Made by a program: the position numbers and the translations under genes
Origin: Chrysomallon squamiferum
Lineage: Eukaryota > Mollusca > Gastropoda > Neomphalida > Peltospiridae
NCBI GenBank assembly: GCA_012295275.1
Contig: CM022673.1
Span: 1,923,605 to 1,987,604 of the forward strand
DNA: 64,000 nucleotides
Direction: 5' to 3'
Part shown: piece by piece, positions 53,213 to 64,000 of the stretch
Layout of the letters: each line of letters opens with the position of its first letter
How positions within the stretch are numbered: the stretch's first letter is position 1
The notes under the pieces: model-generated
The model's database searches: none
Told to the model about the DNA's origin: nothing
What the model saw: only the letters and a program-made list of their open reading frames with translations

Positions 53213-53530
53213 TATATCATTATATACTGAACTATTGTAAATCATTAACCTACACCGACTGAGTTCAAGTCTGATGTCAAAATAAACAGGAGAGTGTCAT
53301 TTCCGTTCATATCTTCCAGCATACAATAATCCCAGTGATATTTCAGTGTGTAAACAGTTTAACGTAGTTTAGTAGCAGTGACCTGATCCCAGTCAGCTAG
53401 TAAAATTACTGTCTTAGGGCGTCTTGACTTGAATATACACGTAAATTGTGTACACTTTGATATGATATGGGTGAGGGAGAGAGAGAGAGAAATATAGAGA
53501 TATTAAAAGAAAGATATGTTAAATTTCATA

Positions 53531-53531
<1 letters not shown>
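53213..53531. other. Unique sequence
   Basis: No array beyond a GA patch near 53474-53491, no gene. Confidence 0.4.
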
Positions 53532-53610
<79 letters not shown>

Positions 53611-53628
53611 TTGTGTGTGTGTGTGTGT
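53532..53628. repeat. (GT)n microsatellite
   Basis: About 38 perfect GT dinucleotides, one AGT interruption, then 8 more. Confidence 0.98.
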
Positions 53629-53829
53629 TATGGAATTTAAATATTATATTAAATTTTAACTTATTATTATTTTTTATTTTTGGGTAAAATAATCATTTAT
53701 GGCTATTTATAATAATAATAAAATGGGTAAATTATTCTTATTTTAAAAAGTAATTAAATTGAATTTTTTTTTTTTTTTTTTTTTATATAATATAAAGAAA
53801 AACTAAAAGTAACAAAATGAAATTTCGAC

Positions 53830-53833
<4 letters not shown>

Positions 53834-53863
<30 letters not shown>
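53834..53863. repeat. Poly(A) run
   Basis: About 30 A bases directly beside a donor-like site on the minus strand. Confidence 0.93.
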
Positions 53864-53865
<2 letters not shown>

Positions 53866-54370
53866 TACCATTTCGTTCATCGTGTTCTGTCACTCTGGAA
53901 CTCGGTTCCATGTGAAACTCCCAGACCACTGAACCTAGCACAGACGTATTTCCAACAACGACCACAACGAAAAGCAAGTACAACCACCTCGACGAAATCC
54001 ACACAAACTACAGACAGAGCAGTTGACATTTATTCAGTCTACGACACTGATCGTATACACAGGTACCGCGATCCGTACGCATCCACTCAATCTGTTAGTC
54101 TTCCGACTTCCGAACGTACAGACATGCCTTGCCTCGTTGTGTCTCCAAACACCAGTCTGCCGTGGTAAATCCGTCCATGCAACTACGGCTCTTCTCAAAC
54201 ACGACCGAGTACAAACACGTCCCGCTAAAGGGCGACTGCGAATAATAATCAAAAAAAAAAAATGTGTAATCGCGACACACTCAAATATCACACAGGACAA
54301 AGTATACAGCAGAAACTGCTGGATGTTATTTTCTACATGTTTTAGCCCCTAACGCACGCCGTCGTTTATT
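53864..54370. other. GC-richer unique block, possible exon on the minus strand
   Basis: A stretch with no arrays, less AT-rich than its flanks. On the minus strand a GAACGAAATG|GTAAGT donor-like site closes a stop-free 139-bp segment (54007-53869) that follows a CTGCTCTGTCTGTAG acceptor-like tract. The frame encodes a hydrophobic stretch (LYLLFVVVVVG). No family match, and a competing frame exists, so this is only a candidate. Confidence 0.2.
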
Positions 54371-54638
54371 TTCTTGTCCTGAACACTTGTAGGTAAAGTA
54401 AATTCCACAACGCAACAAGTACATGAACTATAGTCTCCTTACACCGTTTTTATTTTATTTTTTTCTCTTTTTCCTGTCTTTTTTACTTCATTCGTTCTCT
54501 TTTCTTTTTCTTTTTTTTTTTTTTTTTTTCTTTACCCTGTAAAATCCTTCTGTTTTACATATATAAGTAATATATTTAAAAAAAAAAAAAAAAAAAAAAT
54601 CTAATATATATAAAAATATATATATAGGCCTATATATC
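54371..54638. other. T-rich and A-rich low-complexity spacer
   Basis: T run at about 54511-54530 and A run at about 54578-54599, with TA-rich sequence between and after. Confidence 0.6.
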
Positions 54639-54960
54639 CTCGATCTGTGTTCCCGCAGGCTTGTGTCTGATTCGAAAACGTAAATGTTTAAATTTTCGCA
54701 GCGCCTGCCAACATTTGAGGATTATTAAATCTCTAGACAAACATTGCATCCAGCACGGTATCGAGGGATTTCCAAGCCGCGAACTTCAAGTCGCCTTCGT
54801 TTCACCGCTACACAAACTGTCACACGCTTTTCTGCAGACGCCCGTGTGGTATCGCAGCGTTCTGTTGACCCTGCAGCTAATGGGACCTCGCTTGTACAGT
54901 GAGTCTTACTTCTATAACGAATCAAACACACCTGTGTGAGTGTGTGTGTGTGTGACGCAG
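54639..54960. other. GC-richer unique block, possible exon on the plus strand
   Basis: An acceptor-like TGTGTTCCCGCAG ends at 54659 and a TTGTACA|GTGAGT donor-like site follows near 54897. The frame starting two bases into the segment stays open across it. No protein family was recognised. Confidence 0.2.
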
Positions 54961-56256
<1,296 letters not shown>

Positions 56257-56490
56257 CAAAAAATATTAAAAAAATAAATAAATTAAAGACAGATTATATA
56301 TATATATGACTGAATGGAAAGATTACCCAGCAGATTAGTGAATGATTTACTGAAAACTGATTCAGTGAATGAGTGAATGGAATATTGGCTTCTGGATTAA
56401 ATGAATAAATAATGGAAGGAAGGATGGACGAACTGGATGATCAGTTTTTAGACAGACGGACGTATGAACTGATGGATTGACGTTAAAAGG
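56257..56490. repeat. Cryptically simple TGAA/GGAT/GGAC tract
   Basis: Irregular 4-base steps such as GTGAATGAGTGAATGG and GGAAGGAAGGATGGAC. It continues the TGAATGAATG flavour of the adjacent dispersed repeat. Confidence 0.6.
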
Positions 56491-56540
56491 ATTTTGTGAA
56501 ATAAATACGTCCCAGCAATAATTATTATAAAATAATAACA

Positions 56541-56562
56541 AAGCAGCAGGAACAGCAGCAGC

Positions 56563-56594
<32 letters not shown>

Positions 56595-56609
56595 AAAATG
56601 TTGATGATG

Positions 56610-56673
<64 letters not shown>

Positions 56674-56692
56674 TAGTAATAATAATAATATA
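56541..56692. repeat. (AGC/AAC)n then (AAT)n triplet arrays
   Basis: AGCAGC and about 13 AAC triplets to 56596, then about 27 AAT triplets (56610-56692). Confidence 0.96.
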
Positions 56693-57284
56693 TTTAGAAT
56701 ATATATATATATATGAAAGTATTTTTAAGAAAGGAAATACCCACTCATTTAACACATCACAGCGACCACGCCTACCATTTCAGAATGACTACACTCTCGT
56801 AACACCCTACTGCTGTCGACGTACCCGTTATCTTGCCATCAACGAAATTTATCTGCGTTGTAAACCCGGGTGTCAGTTACAAATTTTTCTCTTTCACAAT
56901 CGAGATTACCTCGTGTTTAGACGTACGACATCTACCAACTACTTCTGGCGAACACAAAAGCAGGCAGTCGGGTTTCATAACAGTCCCATCCAGTCATCAC
57001 AACACGTGGAAAGGAAAACAAAAATAGTAAAATAATCATCTAGACGCTTACAGATGAAGTGGGTTTTTTTTTTTCACATGTTTGAAATATGGTTCAGGTT
57101 ACAAAATCTAAACGATACGTTTAAGAAGGGATCTCTAGTTTCGAACTGTTAGCTCGTTAGAGTTAAGAAAATGATAACCCTCTCACATAAATAAAAAAAA
57201 TACAACAACAACAACAACATCATAAAAAAAACCTCAAAGAAGCGGTAAAGAAAAGATAAAAGGAGGACAGATGAAGATAAATAA
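56693..57284. other. Unique sequence, no supported gene
   Basis: The segment 56755-57030 is GC-richer and array-free; its short plus-strand frame shows no known domain. Confidence 0.45.
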
Positions 57285-57513
57285 ATGTATGTATGTATGT
57301 GTGTATGTATGTGTGTGGGTTAGGTGGGTGCATATATGTGTGTGTGTGTATATATATATATATACTTACAAAGGGACATACATAGATGCATACATATGTA
57401 CATACAAACAAATATTATATAAACATACAGATATCTATCTATACATATATGTATATATACATACATACATACATAAATACATATATACAAACACACACAC
57501 ATACATACATACA

Positions 57514-57549
<36 letters not shown>

Positions 57550-57560
57550 CATACATCTTT
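57285..57560. repeat. (TATG)n, (TA)n and (CATA)n compound tract
   Basis: TATG/TGTG at the left, TA near 57347-57363, then CATA tetramers, the longest run being 57500-57545. Confidence 0.95.
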
Positions 57561-57984
57561 CTAAATACATTTATAAAAACTTATATATATATGTTTACAC
57601 ACACATACATACTTGTATATATTCAGTATAATTATGTGTATGTGTAATCTTTCTAAAATTTATTGCACAGAAAGGTTTGTGCGACACAGAGCTTCTAACA
57701 TGTCATGGAATAATTGTGCAGCTGTTTGTATACAGAAATACAATACCACTTAAGTAAAAACAGTTTGAAGGACAGGTTTATGTAATGTGAACAAAACGTG
57801 GGGAAAAAAGAGGACTTTTGATAAAATGTCACTTCGGGTGCGAACTGTGTGTTTAAAAAGTAGTAAAAATATAAAATTCAGAATTAACCGTGCGATTAAT
57901 TTCCTTTTTCCTTTTTCTTTTTTAATTTTGTTTGCTTGTTTGTTTTAGAAATGACATAAGATTTTTTTTATAAGTTCGTGAAAG

Positions 57985-57988
<4 letters not shown>
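57561..57988. other. Unique AT-rich sequence
   Basis: No gene or long array. Confidence 0.45.
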
Positions 57989-58072
<84 letters not shown>

Positions 58073-58091
58073 GAGAGAGAGACAGAGAGAC

Positions 58092-58143
<52 letters not shown>

Positions 58144-58216
58144 AGAGACAGAGAGACAGAGAGAGACAGAGAGACAGAGAGACACAGAGAGACAGAGAGA
58201 TAGAGAAGAGAGAGAC
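57989..58216. repeat. (GA)n microsatellite grading into GAGAGACA repeats
   Basis: Perfect GA to about 58063, then GA blocks broken by ACA and AA, with GAGAGACA units near the right end. Confidence 0.96.
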
Positions 58217-58966
58217 AGATAATTACTACACAGAGATAAACAGAAATATAAATAAATAGGCGAATAGATTGATAGACTGAAAGACAAACAGACACACAGA
58301 CAAACAGATAGATAGATGGATAGATACATAACAGATAGACATACCGTTAGACAAGAAGAGAGACAGGTGGAAAGCAACAGTGATCATTTGAAAAATGTTA
58401 AATCTTTTATGAAAAAGAACACATTTCTATACATTTCTCGCGAAGACCTAACAGCACATACCACAGTCTTTGCTACAACAACTAGTCCAGTGAATTTACC
58501 TGTCTGAGAGGACCACGATCTTTTATTTTGTCATATTTCAGACCAGCGAGTCGCAGATCTGTCAGCTGACATTCACGGTGGATGATTTTTCCTTTTTGTT
58601 TTTCATTAATAGCCTGTTAAAACGTAATTAGTTACACCACCTCAGAGTTGTCAGATTTGTCGCTTTTAGAAATCTCTAAACGTTGCAGGTGGAAGACTGA
58701 GATAGCACTGGGTCCCGAACTCGTCTGCAAGTAGCAGAATGCCGCGTCGAAGCGTTTAATACGAAAACAAAAACAAACAAAAAACGTAATGTATACGCAC
58801 ACGCACACAACATATACACACAAAGACTAGATGTACTTAAAACATAGATTCAAACCATTTCTCACACAGATTAGTTTGTGTTCTTTAGAAGTCTATAACA
58901 GAGAATTTTAGTTTTAATAACGTTACTTTCAGGAATAACAATTTCAACTATTTCTTCTGCTTCAAC
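58217..58966. other. Unique sequence, no supported gene
   Basis: GATA/GACA-flavoured patch at 58255-58345, otherwise nothing. Confidence 0.45.
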
Positions 58967-59080
58967 TACTACTACTACTATTACTATACCACACCGCTAT
59001 TACTACTGCTATTACTTCTACCACTATAACAACTTCTACTACTACTACTACTATCACTACTACATCTATTAAATACTACT
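58967..59080. repeat. Degenerate (ACT)n triplet array
   Basis: ACT triplets with ATT, ACC and AAC variants. Confidence 0.85.
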
Positions 59081-60240
59081 GCAATTACAACTGCAACAAC
59101 TGTAACACCGACACTGAAGACGACGTCATTAACAATAAAATAACAGATGAAACACTGTCAAGATCGTTACATGTTACACAGCACACGTTATTTCTGTAAT
59201 TTGTTTTCCATTTTACGTAGTTACATTTAAACTCGAGTGAAATCTCTCTATTTCTGTTAACTAAATAATTGTCAGGAGATGCTGTATCAGCGAGTGACTG
59301 TCACAAAGAAGACGACATTCCACAAAAGCCTGGTGAACTCCCGGTCTTCGGATGGAAGCCAGTTCTTGTATTAGAACCAATGTTATTCAAGGTCTTAAAA
59401 CTTTTTATAAGAAAGAAATTCCTTTTTTTTCTCTCTTTTTTTATCGTCCATTCTCCTTCCTTCTACCCATTTCTTTCATTAGTTATATACAAAACTAAAA
59501 TAGTTTTCATATTTAATTTATGGAAGTAATATTGTCAAAGACACATAGACATACACACACACACACACACACAAAATAAATAAATAAATAAATAAATTTC
59601 AATATAGTCACGAACATATCATATTAGACAAGCGATGCAAGTATAGTTCCAATACGTATAATTATAAAATAAAATAAAAACTAAAATATATGAAAGTGGA
59701 TAAGTGATGAATGACGATATTTTCTGCACAGTAAAATAATAATAATAATAATAATAATAATTTTAAAAAAAATGAAAAATAAAAATATTAGAAACAAAAT
59801 AGGTGATGAAACTGTCATTGGTAGAAAACAAATGAATGAATGAATGAATGAATTATTAACTAAAATGTTAATGTATTTTATAATCAAACAAATACAAGCA
59901 ATCGGACAGGATATGAATCTTCATATTTCTAACTTAGTCAAAACTACTTCAGTCTAATATAATAAATAAAACACAAGAAATTACATTAATCCGTATTTCC
60001 CTTGTCAGTATGTCAGCTAGAGAAGATTCAGCAGATGTCGCGAATTGTTATCTTAGTCATTCTGAATCATCTAGCAATCAGATTAATAATTAATCCATAT
60101 GTAATTGAAATTTACGATATTCTCACAACCACACTACAAGTGTTGATTACAGTATCACTCACCTACCTTTCAAAACTGCGTCGCTTACACCTCAATCAAC
60201 TTTTCCTTTTCTCCAAGACTGTCCCTCAGTTAGCAGTTTA
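59081..60240. other. AT-rich unique sequence with small arrays
   Basis: (CA)n at 59554-59572, AAAT at 59575-59597, AAT at 59737-59761, TGAA at 59830-59851. No gene recognised. Confidence 0.45.
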
Positions 60241-62040
<1,800 letters not shown>

Positions 62041-62470
62041 TTATTAGTAGTAGTAGTAGTAGTTTTAGTATTAGTAGTAGATTGTTGTAGTAGTAGTAGT
62101 TGTTGTAGTAGTAATAGTAGATTGTTGTAGTAGTAGTGGTGGTGATGGTGGTGGTAGTAGTGGTGGCGGTGGTGGTAGTAGCAGTAGTAGTAGTAGTAGT
62201 AGTAATAGTAGCAGCAACACTGAGTTTTGTTGTAGTAGTAGTAAACACAGTACTATTGATATTTGTAGGAACAGTTGCCGCAGAAGCAGCATAGTAGTAA
62301 TTAGTAGTTTTAGTGGTAGTAGTAGTAGTAGCAGTAGTAGTAATAGTAGTAGTAGTAGCAGTCGATGTAGAAGAAGCATGGTAGTTCTAATAACTGAAGC
62401 AGTAGTGGTTTTACTAGTTACAGAAATAGTAGAGGTTTTATTTATTTCAGTAGTGGTAGCGGTGGTAGTT
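62041..62470. repeat. Degenerate (GTA)n triplet tract
   Basis: More than 400 bp in which most triplets are GTA, GTG, GTT or GCA, with short pure GTA runs. Both strands show long frames caused by the triplet periodicity. Confidence 0.9.
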
Positions 62471-62586
62471 AAGATTAGTGATATAATTTTGGAAAGAATT
62501 AATATATGGAATACATATGTGTATTTTGTTATTTATATGTATGTGTTTGTGTTCATCCGTTGACATGTGTGTATTTTTGAAAGTAT

Positions 62587-62671
62587 GTTTGTATGCATGC
62601 ATGTATGTATGTATGTATGTATGTATGTATGTATGTATGTATGTATGTATGTATGTATGTATGTATGTATG

Positions 62672-62703
<32 letters not shown>

Positions 62704-62761
62704 TGTATGTATGTATATATGTACGTACGTATGTATGTATGTATGTATGTATGTATGTATG
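62587..62761. repeat. (TATG)n microsatellite
   Basis: About 40 TATG tetramers with a few TATA, TACG and GCAT variants. Confidence 0.98.
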
Positions 62762-63218
62762 CTTCTGTGTGTATATGTATTTGTATATGAAGGTGTATGT
62801 ATGTATATGATGTATATATATATGTATACTTCTGTTGTATAGGAAGGTACGTGAAACTTTATTACGCACTAAACACTGGAGTGACACCCTCACAGTGGGA
62901 AGTAGAGACAAGAACAAACAAAGTCCTGGACATCTTCCCCGCGCACGCTAAACTCTCAAGAAGTAAAACTGTATCCAGACTCCACGCTAGGCAAAAAGAT
63001 AAATTAAGAAGACAACAAGAGGGGTCCGGCGACAATCACAAACACAGCCACACAAAGACGTCGACCCACCTGTTTGTTTCAGGTGTTGTTAGCTTCGTCT
63101 CCTTTGATGTAGTTTACTCGGAGAGGTGTGTGCTTTTGAAGTCGGTCCAAATTTAAAGGGACACGAAAGAACACCCAGAATCAGTTTGAAAGCTTGACCA
63201 GAAAATTGAAAAGAACGT

Positions 63219-63221
<3 letters not shown>
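62762..63221. other. GC-richer unique block, no recognised gene
   Basis: The part 62840-63180 has an open plus-strand frame of about 110 codons rich in Lys, Arg, Ser and Thr, but no family match. Acceptor-like tracts occur near 62840 and 63083. Confidence 0.3.

Positions 63222-63264
<43 letters not shown>
63222..63264. repeat. (GT)n microsatellite
   Basis: About 20 GT dinucleotides. Confidence 0.96.
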
Positions 63265-63267
<3 letters not shown>

Positions 63268-63330
63268 ATTTGTTTTGTAAGTGTTATGTTTTTTAATAAT
63301 TTCAGACGGTAATTAGGAAGATGGTATAAT

Positions 63331-63482
63331 TTTGTTATTATTATTGTTGTTGTTGTTATTGTTGTTGTTGTTGTTGTTCTTTCTTTTTTTTGATATATTG
63401 CTTTTCGTCTCTTTCTTTTTACTTATGCAATTCTTCTTCTTATCTTTATCACAGTCATCATTAGTAGTAGTAGTAGTAGTAG
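63331..63482. repeat. (TTA)n-(TTG)n and (AGT)n patches
   Basis: TTA then TTG triplets at about 63333-63378, unique T-rich sequence, then seven AGT triplets near 63462-63482. Confidence 0.85.
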
Positions 63483-63619
63483 TCATACTGAGCTAATATG
63501 AGATGTTATTTTTCCTATTACTACTACTCCATAAACAATGACATTATTACTACTAATAATACAGATTACTATTACTTCGACTAGGATCGCCACCACTCAG
63601 CCAAAACTTACTTATTCTT

Positions 63620-63732
63620 CTACTTTTTCTACTACTAGTACTACTACTACTACTACTACTATTAATAAATAATAACAACAATAATAATAATAATAATAAT
63701 AACAACAACAACAACAACAACAACAACATCAC
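63620..63732. repeat. Compound (ACT)n-(AAT)n-(AAC)n triplet array
   Basis: ACT triplets at about 63635-63660, AAT at 63680-63700, AAC at 63701-63727. Confidence 0.94.
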
Positions 63733-64000
63733 AGTATAACAAACTACTACTATTACAACAACACACTTCCACAATTTGAAATTTAATTATTTTTCTTTAT
63801 TCATGCGATTATGACTGTCTGTTACGTGTGTCAAAAAACCAACTCCACAATGGTGCTGTACAGTCTCTCCTAACAGCTAAAACGTCGAGTCAACTGATCT
63901 GCCAGCCGTGTCATCTGATAACGATCTTGGATTACCGTTCGTCGACCAAAGTTCTGAAGGGAGACGACAGAAAACGTCTTCCACACACACACACTCCATG
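63733..64000. other. Unique sequence to the window end
   Basis: Moderately GC-rich, ends at a short CA patch; no gene recognised. Confidence 0.4.

Overview
This is a gene-poor, AT-rich stretch of an animal nuclear genome. Its most striking property is its load of simple-sequence DNA: long (AG)n/(CT)n, (CATA)n, (AAT)n, (ACT)n, (GT)n, (TA)n and (GATA)n arrays and poly(A)/poly(T) runs. Adding up the intervals listed here gives very roughly 8-10 kb of arrays. The only protein gene I can support is a RASSF9/RASSF10-type gene on the minus strand. Spliceosomal-type acceptor sequence, non-coding spacers and the microsatellite classes point to a bilaterian. A lophotrochozoan, most likely a mollusc, is my guess from repeat style only (low confidence). 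I see no bacterial, viral or plasmid features, no CRISPR array, no rRNA and no intact tRNA.

Layout. 1-30 kb: unique AT-rich sequence broken by microsatellites. It also holds several structured repeats: a 13-bp minisatellite (1965-2027), a tRNA-like SINE trace (about 4118-4190), two copies of a dispersed repeat (7251-7522 and 12250-12490), a degenerate ~35-bp array (9640-10180), a 105-bp minisatellite built on GTR triplets (24786-25290), and a ~31-bp satellite organised as 93-bp trimers and then 61-bp dimers (26880-27765). 30-32 kb: the RASSF9/10-like last coding exon (30418-32028, minus), with an acceptor directly in front of its first ATG and a likely 3' UTR reaching to about 29.9 kb. 32-64 kb: probably the 5' intron and upstream region of that gene, then intergenic DNA. 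This part has a ~110-bp tandem duplication (41693-41910), a 10-bp minisatellite (46441-46570), a 155-bp duplication that includes an (AG)n block (46757-47050), and a second dispersed repeat pair next to GACA arrays (about 50881-51120 and 56071-56256).

The RASSF-like protein has an N-terminal Ras-association domain, a basic stretch, a Cys/His cluster, coiled coils, two motifs resembling protein phosphatase 1 docking sites (KSVTF and SILK), the RASSF9/10 C-terminal motif, and a C-terminal ETLV that fits a class I PDZ ligand. I did not find a previously undescribed multi-gene system here. The best leads are the domain and motif architecture of this protein and the unnamed tandem and dispersed repeat families.
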